64,000 nt of DNA from Rosa chinensis (lineage: Eukaryota > Streptophyta > Magnoliopsida > Rosales > Rosaceae): positions 26,293,789 to 26,357,788 of the forward strand of contig NC_037091.1 in NCBI RefSeq assembly GCF_002994745.2, written 5' to 3'. The notes under the pieces are model-generated. The model made no database searches. It had not been told where the DNA came from and was given only the letters and a program-made list of their open reading frames with translations. Made by a program: the position numbers and the translations under genes. Position 1 is the stretch's first letter. Each line of letters opens with the position of its first letter. Of the stretch, positions 33,655 to 45,748 are shown in pieces.

Positions 33655-36354
33655 TATCACGCCTCAAATTTCGAATAAAGGAATTCGAATATGAAACGTG
33701 ATAAATTAACAAGCACAAGAAAACACTCATAAATTTTTTCATTTAAACTAAGCAACAAATCAAATCGAGCTCACAATGTCAATATAGACTCGTTCTTTAG
33801 AGTTACATATTTCATTACAGAGAGTTTACAAATTAAATTGAACAACAATTCAATTAGTAAACACACTCACTACACTCACTATTTAGCGGAAGACCCAAAT
33901 CAAAAGTACACTTCTATGTCCAAGTAAGATAGCAACAACACCTCAGCTTCGACAATTGTTACTTTGACTTGCATAACAACCCCTACACTATGGAATAGTG
34001 CACCGGGTTGAAACAACAAACCCGGTAAGCTTTTGCAAGCTCGTGTGAGTAAACCTAAATAACCGTAAATACCCTTCCGACTCAAGGACAACAAATCAAC
34101 TGACAGGACTCGTCCCGGATTTCACCCTAAAATCCTAAGTGGCCCTGCGGGGCCCACCATAGAAGAAATTCTACCAAAAATTTGGCGGAACTTCCCCTAA
34201 AAATTGACTACCCAAAACCTGTAGAAAGACATTCACACTTCTAAGCAATCCATCATTTTCTCCTGGAGCCACCATGCTCCCCAAATCACAACATCTTCCA
34301 ATTCACAATACACAAATCTCAACTTAATAATATTAATCTCACAGGTTATCAGAGCAATTCTAAAACAAAAGGTATAATAGAAATAAAAGTAAAGAGGGTG
34401 AAGGATCGACAGATCCTACAATGCGGAAGCAGTGACAACTATGCCTCAACTCCATGTACACCCGACCTCAACTAGTCTAGCCTGCAAACTGGGCATTTGA
34501 AACCGAATGGCCCATGGGAAAGTATTGAAAAACACGTTAGTGTGAGTGGACAAAAATAAATAATCAAAATAATTTAAAAGTAGCAACTTGAATACTTTCC
34601 CACGTATTTAAACTTATAAAACCTCGATGCATGCAACGTTTATAAAACAAATTTCTTTAAATTCTAAATCTCGTGAAAACATATCAGCCCTGCTAGTTAA
34701 GAGAAATCAGACTAGCCCTGCTAGTCAAGTAATAGTAGGATATGTGGAAGAAGAAATCACCATACGGGTAAAGGAGCCCCTTAGTCTCTTCCTACCCTCA
34801 ACTGCCACTCACACATAGATTGTGTGAGGAGGAGAACTAATAACCTCGACTACCACTCACGTGAGGAGGAGAATAAATTACCTCGACTGCCACTCACAAA
34901 CACAAAGTCAGTGAGGAGGAGAACTAATAGAACGACCCCGGTATGGTGAAGAAAACATTCAAATCCAGTAAAATCCATAAATCCATAAGGCTTCCCCACA
35001 TTTTTCACGAGAAAATAAATATATGCTAGTGACATGACCCCGCACGCCAAAATATTCTCGAAAACAAAATCACATAGGCGATAAATAATAAATATAACAA
35101 TCCTTCCAAAAACCTCAAGTACGATAATATGGCAGAAATCTCAAAGTCGACGAATAAAATATATTACTAAATTCCAGAAATCATCTCGGAAAATGGTTCA
35201 TCGAGAATCACATAAATCATGAGTTCAATTGAAAACATATATCGGAGATAAACTATCGAAGGCTCAAAAATCCATTTCCGAAACATAATTGAAATAAATC
35301 ATAATTAATCTTCGAAAATTAAATCATATTCCTGAAAATAAATCATAACTCCAAATCCGAGCATAATAAAATTTGTATTCAAAATTCATATGGAAAAACA
35401 ACGCCAAAATTATAACTCCAAGTAAAATCTTATGCTCGAAAAAGTAAAAAGATAAACAAATTATTATTTTGGAAAAACAAATAAATGCATGCATCATTCT
35501 TTGAAAATAAAAGTCCACTCACAGTACTATTTAGGCGATCACGCATACGAGTTCCTTCGTCGAGCAATAGCTCGGTACGTCACCCTGTACACATTTATAT
35601 TCCGTGAATTACTTCACAGATTCAACCCACATTTTACCACTAATGCCAATTCGTTAATTTAAAGGTTCCAAGGCAGAACTAAGAGATATCTGAAAGTCGG
35701 ATTCTCGTACATCGATAATCGAAATTATAAATTTTCAGAAATTCATAATCGATTAAAAACTTCTCCAATCTTCACCAATTTCACATATATAAGCTCTACA
35801 TCAAATATAGGATTTTACTAGCTAAAAATAGAAGTTAAATCACTGTTCTACACGCTGCCATGTGCCTCCCACAGTGGCGGCCACCACCTCCGATGGCCAC
35901 TAAATTCTGGCAGCAGCTCCATCTCAACCTCCTAAACACTTCTCTCAACTACCGCCAAGCCAGAAAATAACTAGAACTGCCTCAACAATTATGAACACAG
36001 TAAACCCAGATTATGAACAGTGAGATAAAAATTCAAACCTTCGATTCTTCCTCCACGCTTCAAATCGCTGCCAAATACTTGGAGAGCATCATCTACGTCT
36101 CAAGGCGCTTCCAATGGACTAAGGTTTATCGCCAGAGGTGGCCGGAATCGGAAGATACTAGCGTTGACTCAAAACTGCTACAGTAAGGTTCTTGAGCTTG
36201 GTTCTTCGTTTTCCGACTAAGACTCGGCGAGCTACCACAGCAGGCGAGTCCAAGAAGAGGAGAGGAAGAGAATGATGGCCGCAAATCTCTCCCAGGTGGC
36301 CGGACTTAGGAGAACGCCGGAGTTGCAGAGGAAAGAGAGAGAGAGCTCGGGGAC

Positions 36355-36408
<54 letters not shown>

Positions 36409-36739
36409 ACCGAGTGGGTAGGTTTCCGGAAATGGAAACCTACCAAAAACCTACCATAGTAACTTTCAATTTATATAGAAACTTGCCATGAACAGTAACT
36501 TTGCATATTTCATCCATAACTTTAGCATACGAACTCCGATTTTTACGTACCACATATGCACGGACTCGGTTTAACGCCTCTATGACTTTCCAGAAGAAAA
36601 TTTTCTCAAATTTTGACCTAAACAAAAAGTCAACATTTAGGGCCACTAAAAGTATTGAAATAAGGTAAAAAGTGAAAGTAATTGCTGTTTACCATCCAAA
36701 TGACTAGTAAACCGGTAAATTGAGATACGGGACATAACA
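33655..36739. mobile_element. Solo LTR, about 3.1 kb, Ty3-gypsy-like
   Basis: Begins TATCACGCCTCAAATTTCG (a mutated TGTCACGCC) and ends ATACGGGACATAACA. The inverse-matching ends (TGTCACGCC.. / ..GGGACATAACA) resemble Tekay/Del-type LTRs. The last kilobase matches 1-972. There is no internal region or coding domain, so it is a solo LTR. The flanking 5-mers (CAAAC before, TCAAC after) agree only partly, so the exact ends are tentative. It includes a CCACTCACGTGAGGAGGAGA repeat cluster at about 34800-34930 and a (GA)n run at 36357-36404. Orientation cannot be decided. Confidence 0.75.
36357..36404. repeat. (GA)n microsatellite
   Basis: About 48 bp of uninterrupted GA repeats in the solo LTR. 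The homologous place in the left-edge copy (605-660) has only short, broken GA runs, so it expanded here. Confidence 0.95.
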
Positions 36740-37477
36740 TCAACACAAAGATTAATTCCAACATCAAAATCTTTTTCTTTTTAAGGAAAACACCAGTCAC
36801 CACCTTGATAACCAAATCATTTGAATTCTCAACAGCAAAACCAAAACCATAGTAATTCCTGAATATAGTTTAGTTCAGGAAGTTACATTAAAATCAAATA
36901 ATAGAAATCATAGTAGTCCCTGCATATAGTTTAGTTAAGGAGATTACATTAAAATAAAATAAAAGAAATGGAAAAGGAAAATAAATAAGGAAATATCAAA
37001 CAACTCACATTAAAGCCAAGAAATCACATGTTCAACTCAAGTGAAAAGTCCCACAATTTAGTAAAAACCCCAGTCCCTCATGGACAATAAAAGAAAGAAA
37101 CCACTTGAAACTCTTTTCTAAAAACGTGTATTCATGAGTCACAAGTAACCATGTATTACCCCATGACATACAATGGCAGACAGACTAGAGCGCTAACTAA
37201 ATCGTAACCCGTCACCCGGCCAAAGGTTATGGTATTTGATATACTTGCCTATGTCACTACTGTGACACCGGATCTATAGACAGAAAATATTTGAAAAGTC
37301 ACACAAGACTCAAAATGTTACACTCAAAACTCAAGTACTCTTTCAACACAATATAATCAACAATTACATGATATATTGCGTTTCCAAAAAGAGTAAATGC
37401 TCAAAACAATAACCCGAATAAAATCACAATTTATTATGCTCATCATAATGCCACGCCATCAAGATATATATTTCACT

Positions 37478-37518
<41 letters not shown>

Positions 37519-37908
37519 TCCAGAGTGAGGCCTCACTCTGAAATTAACGTGTGAGGTTGAAGTTTTGGGTCACTTTTCGGTCTTATATCCATATCTCGAC
37601 TTTTTAGTTTTTAGGTACTAATGTATAGATCATCTCTGTAAAATTTCAGCCAAATTGATTATCTTTAAGGTGTCTAACTCACTTAAATCAATGGATGAAC
37701 TAAATCTGTCCACCCTGAACCGTACTCCCTTTAAGACAGTTATCAATACCTTAACAACCATCAATTTGACTGAAATTTTGTAGAGATGATCTATACATTA
37801 GTACCTAAAAACTGAATGGTCGAGATGTGGATATGAGACCGAAAAGTGACCCTAAACTCCAACCTCACACGTTAATTTCTGAGTGAGGTAGCACTCTGGA
37901 TAGGATCT

Positions 37909-37949
<41 letters not shown>

Positions 37950-38450
37950 CATATATAAACGTAGTCATCCACTTATGAATGCTACTAATACCAACTATAG
38001 TCCACAATTGCAAAACTCAAGAAAAATCATTTTTATAATTAAAATCTCATTTTACTTACCTATGAACCGTAGCCGATCAAGTTCATATAATTTAAAATAA
38101 ATATTTATTTATAGAAAACAATTTCACAATTTAGCGATTATGCGTCTTCTCTTATAGGTCATATAAGGTACAGAACACACTCCATCAATCACCTAAGCAA
38201 AATAAGGTCTCAACTTAGCACACGATTTAACACGACAGTGGTTACAGTTCGAACCGAGTATTTGAACCCAAAACTGAAGATTTCATCAATCGAGACAAAA
38301 CTTCCTCTGAGGTCTCCTGAGTTCTTCGGAACACTTCTAGGATCAATTTCTCAAAAATATAAGATGATCCAACGGTCAGATCTCCACGGATTGCAAATCG
38401 AGAAAATCAAAATTACGTAAATCTAGCATGCTTCAATTTATCACAATATG
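36740..38450. other. Decayed repeat sequence, probably old LTR
   Basis: No genes. Phrases such as CATGTATTACCCCATGACAT, TCACCCGGCCAAAGGTTATG (about 37218) and CCAACGGTCAGATCTCCACG (about 38370) recur in plant Ty3-gypsy LTRs as I recall them, so this is probably an old LTR into which the fold-back element inserted. This is recognition by memory only. Confidence 0.4.
37518..37901. mobile_element. Fold-back element flanked by AT microsatellites
   Basis: The left arm (from ATCCAGAGTGAGGCCTCACT at 37518) and the reverse complement of the right arm (ending GCACTCTGGAT at 37901) match over about 150 bases, including TAATGTATAGATCATCTCT and CACTTTTCGGTCT. Only a short centre (about 37670-37740) is unpaired. 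(AT)n runs at about 37483-37512 and 37913-37944 flank it. This is a long-arm MITE or fold-back transposon; the AT tracts hide the target duplication. The RNA would form a hairpin long enough to feed small-RNA production. Confidence 0.8.
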
Positions 38451-38878
38451 ACCTCATGATATATCGATAAGCCGGTGACAACCATGAAAACAAAACCCAA
38501 AAAACCTGGCCAGACGCGCCGCCGTCAACTCCCAAATTGGGTCATGATACCTATGCCAGGCCAGTGTCTGAAGTTTGCTCAGGAAGAGATTGCAAGCTGC
38601 ATCTCTGGTAATATCCATTGGGAGGAGGCCTCGATTCAACTCTTCTCTGAAGCAAGACTAGAGGAAGCATCGGTTTGTTTCACTAATGGCGAGAATCTAG
38701 ACTTTAGGTGTACTGTGTACTATCTGCGATTCAACTCTTTTTTTTTTTTTAATCCCGTGAAAGGAGAAATATTCACGAGAATTGGCATTGTGAGACATGA
38801 ATGGAAACACTGCCTCCAGCATTACCAATGCAGCTAAAAGTATTGAAATTGCAGCGAGAGTTGGGTGAAGTGGCTGCC
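38451..38878. other. Unrecognised sequence interrupted by the young LTR element
   Basis: The 120-codon frame at 38475-38837 (TTMKTKPKKPGQTRRRQLPN...) matches no family I know, and a T run interrupts it at about 38740. Composition is GC-richer than its surroundings. It continues after 45748 once the 6.9-kb insertion is removed. Probably non-coding, but an exon remnant is possible. Confidence 0.3.
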
Positions 38879-40865
38879 TGATAGGAGCATTTTAATGCGA
38901 CGTTTTAACTGTTATTTCCCTATATTTTCTGCGTTATTTCCTTAATAAAACTCTGTTTAGGAAAGTTTCCATTCTTCGAATGGGAAAGTTCCTAATTGTA
39001 GAAAGTTTCCGTTTTGTAGTTTCTATTTTCCATTTTTAGAAAGTTTCCATTTTAGTTTAAGAAAGTTTCCATTTCTTATTTTAGAAAGCTTCTATTTTCA
39101 GGTTTTTGGAATAAATAAGCTGAATTGAGTTCATAAATGGAACGAGAAGCTTCATGAAGATGACATGGCAAGGAGAGAATCAAGGAAGAGTTTTTTTAAA
39201 AAAAGGAAAATATATTTTCCTTGGGGATTAAATTTGCCGTGTAATACTTAAGGAAAAACAAGGTGACAACGTGGGAATTAAGGTGATTGATTGAGAATTT
39301 CACGTGGAATAAATCAAAGGAGATTTTCTTGGGAGATTTTTATGGAAAGAAATATTGTTGGAGGAGTAAATTGGTGTGATTGCCAACATGAAAATCAGAA
39401 ATAATCAAGGAGATGACGCAAAGAGAGATTCAAGGGAGATATTTATGGAAGGAAAATATGTGTGCACCAAGGAAAAGCTCAAAAGGCGTCCAGATTCATC
39501 CCTAAATTCCCTAAAGGAATGTTGGCCGAAATTAATGAAGAAAATCAGAATAATTTCAAGGAAATTCGGCAATTAAATATTAGGGAGGTATTTTAGAGAA
39601 TTATGATTGGTTGGACCACATCACAAAGCTTACTTGGCGAATTCCTATTGGTGGAAGCTATGTGGAAATTTCTGATTGCTTTGTGAACCCTAGCCGTGCT
39701 CCTATATATACCCACCTCTTTGACGTTGAGAAGGGTCCTCTCCCCCATACAATTTACACTTTAGAAAAAAATCAGAAAATCTTCTTAGCATAGCCGTGAG
39801 TTTCTCCATCCTCTAGTCATCTCCACGAGTTCAAGCAAGGCCAAGGGAGAAGAAGCATAGCCGTGAGCATCCATCATCCATCTCCAACCTTGAAGCTTGA
39901 TTTCGAGATTCAAGAGACCACCACATCAATCGTTCATCACCATCCCCATCTCACGGTGTAATCCGATTCTCCTTTGTAACCTTTGCTTTGAATTTCGTTG
40001 GTTATGAACTAGTTGACATATGTGTTTGAACAAATATTAATTTCTGGAATTTTTATGATTAATTGAGAATTTTCAGATTCATATTATTGTGATTCGAGAG
40101 TTGCTTATGTGGGTTTGTTTAATTAAATTTGCGTTATAGATAACTTTTGTATTTTAATCTTATGTGGTTGCAAACACTTAGGGTTTCGATATAATTGGTG
40201 CTAGGTTTAAGAACATGAAATCGACTTTTCGTTTTGTGTAAACTTGAATCAAAGTAGTAAAGGTTTTGTACAAAGATCGAATTTAATTAACGAGGATTGC
40301 AATTAGGTGGACTTTTCCATACTAAGTTGTACACTTGAGTTGATAGCCTTTCTCTATGTGTAATGCGTTAAACATGACATGATTGACTAGCTTTCTAGGG
40401 TTTGATTGCATGTTTGATAGGATTAATCTAGGTGCTTTCGCTTAGGTTAATTAGCATTGAAAAGTAAAAAATGGGAATTCATTTGCTTTCGAATGTTTCA
40501 CATGATCAACTCCTTTCTCATGACTTAGATGAACAATATTAGGGTTTGAGTCAATTTTAATCATAAGTTTCGGTTTTGATCTTTGTTCTCTCATTCCATT
40601 CGTATATTTATGTTTTTGCATTTTAATTCTTTTGTTAACTTAGTTTTATTTTCGAAAAACCAAAAACAAAATCCCCCTTTTTCGTAAATAATGTTTATAC
40701 TTGTGAATATCTTTGTGAATATTATACTTTGTTTTAATTTTAATTGTTTAATTGTTTGACAATGACAGGTGTACCCTCAATCCCCGGAATAGAACGATCC
40801 CTACTTACTTATACTACTAACGATATTTTCAGGGTTAAATTATGCGCTCGCTTTCGGGCGCATCA
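38879..40865 (+). repeat. 5' LTR (1987 bp)
   Basis: TGATAGGAGC...GGCGCATCA. A CTATATATACCC box at about 39700-39711 is the likely promoter, with the R region downstream. Compared with the 3' LTR it has 18 extra bases near 39140 and 21 extra near 39583, and one C fewer near 40673. Short frames are not genes. Confidence 0.95.
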
Positions 40866-40870
40866 ATTTT

Positions 40871-40888
40871 TGGCGCCGTTGCCGGGGA
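40871..40888 (+). other. Primer binding site for tRNA-Asp
   Basis: TGGCGCCGTTGCCGGGGA is complementary to the 3' end of plant tRNA-Asp(GUC) including its CCA over all 18 bases, by my recollection of that tRNA. It starts five bases after the 5' LTR. It primes minus-strand DNA synthesis. Confidence 0.85.
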
Positions 40889-43779
40889 TTGAAAAATCAC
40901 TTGTTTTTGTGTATTGTTGTTGTATATAAACTGTTTGAAACTTAGTTTAAATTAACTAGGTTGTTTTTTTTATATTGTTGATTATGAGTTTTAATTGTAA
41001 GTTGTAAATTGAATGGAATAGGTGAAGTCGCGTTTGTTAATATTGGCCTAAACCCCTTATTTTAAGGTTGAGGGCGGCCTTTATTAACACTTGTTGAACT
41101 GTCTTCACACTTATGAACTTTTTCATCTTAGTAAGTATAGCCTATGTGGAATGGTGTCTAGGAAGGGGACAACGTTCATGACAGGTTCTTGAATCCAGAA
41201 GTGCTTACAAATGGGCCTAAACCACAATGTGGGAGTAGCTCATGCCAAAATGGATTCTACCTCTCGTGGTCGCCCTCCCCTACCTGGCCATTTCAGTAAG
41301 GTTGCCCAAAGGATGTAGGAGAGACTTGGTGTCTAGACGACTATACTTGGGCCGCACGTCCTCTTGATTTACCGCTTGGAATTTAATTTGATATCAATGA
41401 TATATATAACAAACGAAAATATTGTGATTCACTAAGGTATATTGGATTAAACATAGTCTTGAAAAGGGTAGCTGTTTCAGTCTTATTGCACATCGAGACT
41501 CCTTGTTCCCGTACCTAAGTGTTGAAAATAATTGTAAAGGAAAGGAAAGAATGTAAATATTTGTAAGTATTTTCGTACAAAGAAAGAAAAGAAAAAAAAA
41601 AAAAACACTTGTGTAAATATTTTTCGTGTTTTTTTTTTTTTTACTCACTTGTGTACTTAACTTGTGTCTTATGTACTGACTTGTTAACTTGTGTACTTAA
41701 CTTGTTAATATTACTTGTAGTTTGTAATTCACTAACTTGTTATACTTGTTTATATATATATTTTTTTTTGTATTTCTTTGTTAATTACAGTTACTAACTT
41801 TTTAATATCTATTCCGTCTGGCTGAAAGACGTTAAACTCAAGCGCTGCTTGGGAGGCAACCCAATTCAGAAGTAGCTATGCTGGAGACTACAAACACAGA
41901 TTTGCTTTCTCCTTCCCTATTTCTTTTATTTTTCAAATTTTCTCTTTTGTTTTTGTTTTCGTAAATTCCATCACTATATGCTTAATTGTTTCATTGCATG
42001 CTTATAATTGATTACATTGAGGACAATGCAATATTTAAGTGTGGGGGAAGGGATTTACACTTTTATCTTGAGTCATATATTGAAAAATACAAAAAAATTG
42101 AAAAATGTCAAAAATACAAAAAAAAATTTCGTTGCTTTTGTTTTTGTTTTGAGTCTTAGGATGCCATTTCAACTGTCTAGGATGATTCTATATCTCTGAA
42201 ATCATGATTAAAAGAGGATCACAAAATTGAGATGATTTCTAAAATGGTATTCTTTGGTTAATTGAGATATATGAAAAATGTATGCATGTGTAGTGGATAT
42301 GGATTTCGTGACTTTGGTACAGAATATGAGCATGTTAAGATGAGTTTTGATTCATATAAACCCATGTGAGATAATTGAGCCCATGTCCCTTTTTCTTGGA
42401 GTGAATCGAAAATATATATTCTTATTTTCTTGGCGATGTTTTGATGATCTCATTATTCTTTCATCTTGATTGACTACTTGCCATAGATTAAGTTTGATGG
42501 ACTAGAGAATGCTAGAATTCACTCTTGTGCTTGTTGAAACGTTATATCAATACATGGCCCTGATTCTGGAAAGGATAGAGGCACCCTAGGAATTATCACC
42601 ATTGCCAAATAAGCCTGTGTCCCCATTTGTGCCTGTCGTGGGACTCCCCTAGATAAGCCCATTTGAGCCTACATTAAGCCTTTTCATTCATCACCCTTAA
42701 AATCCTTAACCATGAAGCTTAGTATAGTTACAACCCTACCCTTTGTTCTAAGAACTTAGTGGAGCTATCTTTTGAGACATACTACGTGGGTTTGGTGCTA
42801 AGGATGAAAATTGAGAAGAGGTGACAGTTCAAGTGTGGGGGTAGACTTATCCATAAAGAAAAAAAAAATGTGTGAAAAAGCCGAGGAAAAGAAAGTGAAA
42901 AAGAAAAAATGTGTACGGCTAAAAGAAAGAAAAATGTTTATGGATTTTAGTCCCCCATACTTAGTGATTTTGGAGTTTACTTTGAACTGAAGGCCCATTA
43001 CAGAAAATATGGCCTTTGTCCATTCACTAGAGTTCAAAGGAAGTTTAGAGTGAAGATTGGGCCCAACATGAAGACATTAGGCCCTTTTATGATCACCCCT
43101 AGGGAAAGTGACGTTTTTACAATGCCTTGCTGGAATTTCTTGAAGTCTCTACATTTACATGTGCTCTGCTAGGTTTTTAGGACACTTTGATAAATCCTTA
43201 CCTTTCGTTTCTTTAAACCTTGAGCCTTAGCCCCATTACAACCCTTGAGAAGACCTTCTTGATCCTTAAGATGGGACAGCCCTTGATGTGGAGATGAGTT
43301 ATAAGAGTTGAACCTATGGCTTGGGTCCATCTGTGCAAGTAGTTGGTACCTTTCATGAAATCTTTAAAAAGAAAAATATACTTGTGCTTTCGTTTCTTGC
43401 ATTATGTGATACACTTGCTATCTTTCACATATACTTGAGTGTATAAGCTTTTAAGCATTACCATGATCTGAGAGAAGAAAGAGTGGATATACCTTGTGAG
43501 GATTTGAATCAAACTTGTTTGAAACATGCTTAACAGAAACCATAACCATTGTTCCAACCAAGTCCTACTTGTGTGTATGAAGATTTTGTGTTTTAATTAA
43601 CTCTCGAATGCTTAAACATTGACTCTTGGTTAAGTGCTAATCTTGGTGTTGTGAAAGTAAGAGATTTCTGAGACAAAAAGTTGAAGGGCAATAGAGTCAT
43701 TGTTTGTGTAGAGTCTTTAAATTTTCGTTGAGTCTTAGTTGAGTCTTTGTGTGATTTTGCTAAGGGACTAGCAAAAGCT
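40889..43779 (+). other. Non-coding internal region of the young LTR element
   Basis: No reading longer than about 85 codons and no retroviral motif. It contains homopolymer runs at about 41590-41642 and a repeated ACTTGTGTACTTAACTTGT phrase at about 41645-41710. Two internal polypurine-like motifs AAGTGTGGGGG lie at 42037-42047 and 42832-42842. This resembles the spacer region of Athila/Tat elements. Confidence 0.8.
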
Positions 43780-43794
43780 AAGTGTGGGGGAATT
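43780..43794 (+). other. Polypurine tract of the young LTR element
   Basis: AAGTGTGGGGGAATT ends exactly where the 3' LTR begins at 43795. It primes plus-strand synthesis. Confidence 0.85.
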
Positions 43795-45743
43795 TGATAG
43801 GAGCATTTTAATGCGACGTTTTAACTGTTATTTCCCTATATTTTCTGCGTTATTTCCTTAATAAAACTCTGTTTAGGAAAGTTTCCATTCTTCGAATGGG
43901 AAAGTTCCTAATTGTAGAAAGTTTCCGTTTTGTAGTTTCTATTTTCCATTTTTAGAAAGTTTCCATTTTAGTTTAAGAAAGTTTCCATTTCTTATTTTAG
44001 AAAGCTTCTATTTTCAGGTTTTTGGAATAAATAAGCTGAATTGAGTTCATAAATGGAACGACATGGCAAGGAGAGAATCAAGGAAGAGTTTTTTTAAAAA
44101 AAGGAAAATATATTTTCCTTGGGGATTAAATTTGCCGTGTAATACTTAAGGAAAAACAAGGTGACAACGTGGGAATTAAGGTGATTGATTGAGAATTTCA
44201 CGTGGAATAAATCAAAGGAGATTTTCTTGGGAGATTTTTATGGAAAGAAATATTGTTGGAGGAGTAAATTGGTGTGATTGCCAACATGAAAATCAGAAAT
44301 AATCAAGGAGATGACGCAAAGAGAGATTCAAGGGAGATATTTATGGAAGGAAAATATGTGTGCACCAAGGAAAAGCTCAAAAGGCGTCCAGATTCATCCC
44401 TAAATTCCCTAAAGGAATGTTGGCCGAAATTAATGAAGAAAATCAGAATAATTTCAAGGAAATTCGGCAATTAAATATTAGGGTTGGTTGGACCACATCA
44501 CAAAGCTTACTTGGCGAATTCCTATTGGTGGAAGCTATGTGGAAATTTCTGATTGCTTTGTGAACCCTAGCCGTGCTCCTATATATACCCACCTCTTTGA
44601 CGTTGAGAAGGGTCCTCTCCCCCATACAATTTACACTTTAGAAAAAAATCAGAAAATCTTCTTAGCATAGCCGTGAGTTTCTCCATCCTCTAGTCATCTC
44701 CACGAGTTCAAGCAAGGCCAAGGGAGAAGAAGCATAGCCGTGAGCATCCATCATCCATCTCCAACCTTGAAGCTTGATTTCGAGATTCAAGAGACCACCA
44801 CATCAATCGTTCATCACCATCCCCATCTCACGGTGTAATCCGATTCTCCTTTGTAACCTTTGCTTTGAATTTCGTTGGTTATGAACTAGTTGACATATGT
44901 GTTTGAACAAATATTAATTTCTGGAATTTTTATGATTAATTGAGAATTTTCAGATTCATATTATTGTGATTCGAGAGTTGCTTATGTGGGTTTGTTTAAT
45001 TAAATTTGCGTTATAGATAACTTTTGTATTTTAATCTTATGTGGTTGCAAACACTTAGGGTTTCGATATAATTGGTGCTAGGTTTAAGAACATGAAATCG
45101 ACTTTTCGTTTTGTGTAAACTTGAATCAAAGTAGTAAAGGTTTTGTACAAAGATCGAATTTAATTAACGAGGATTGCAATTAGGTGGACTTTTCCATACT
45201 AAGTTGTACACTTGAGTTGATAGCCTTTCTCTATGTGTAATGCGTTAAACATGACATGATTGACTAGCTTTCTAGGGTTTGATTGCATGTTTGATAGGAT
45301 TAATCTAGGTGCTTTCGCTTAGGTTAATTAGCATTGAAAAGTAAAAAATGGGAATTCATTTGCTTTCGAATGTTTCACATGATCAACTCCTTTCTCATGA
45401 CTTAGATGAACAATATTAGGGTTTGAGTCAATTTTAATCATAAGTTTCGGTTTTGATCTTTGTTCTCTCATTCCATTCGTATATTTATGTTTTTGCATTT
45501 TAATTCTTTTGTTAACTTAGTTTTATTTTCGAAAAACCAAAAACAAAATCCCCCCTTTTTCGTAAATAATGTTTATACTTGTGAATATCTTTGTGAATAT
45601 TATACTTTGTTTTAATTTTAATTGTTTAATTGTTTGACAATGACAGGTGTACCCTCAATCCCCGGAATAGAACGATCCCTACTTACTTATACTACTAACG
45701 ATATTTTCAGGGTTAAATTATGCGCTCGCTTTCGGGCGCATCA
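43795..45743 (+). repeat. 3' LTR (1949 bp)
   Basis: Same ends as the 5' LTR. The 38-bp length difference is fully explained by an 18-bp and a 21-bp deletion and one added C. I found no clear substitution when reading the two side by side. Confidence 0.95.
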
Positions 45744-45748
45744 CTGCC

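Larger units (their letters stand above)
38879..45743 (+). mobile_element. Young non-autonomous Ty3-gypsy (Athila/Tat-like) element, 6865 bp
   Basis: Complete structure: LTRs at 38879-40865 and 43795-45743, target duplication CTGCC at 38874-38878 and 45744-45748, primer site at 40871-40888, polypurine tract at 43780-43794. The 2.9-kb inside has no gag or pol. It shows the spacer hallmarks of the Athila/Tat lineage: GAGGACAATGCAATATTTAA then AAGTGTGGGGG, and CTGCTTGGGAGGCAACCC. It must have moved with proteins from another element. The LTRs differ only by indels that I can see, so insertion was recent. Confidence 0.93.

Noticed and set aside
34800..34930. CRISPR-like repeats (CCACTCAC...GAGGAGGAGAA)
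   Set aside because: Only three to four irregular repeats within an LTR of a plant genome, without uniform spacers.
33650..36744. Perfect target duplication for the 3.1-kb LTR
   Set aside because: CAAAC and TCAAC agree at only three positions, so I kept the element but not the duplication.
39376..44670. Pairs of identical small proteins at 39376/44274 and 39611/44488
   Set aside because: Their identity is due to the duplicated LTRs; there is no start context or conserved motif.
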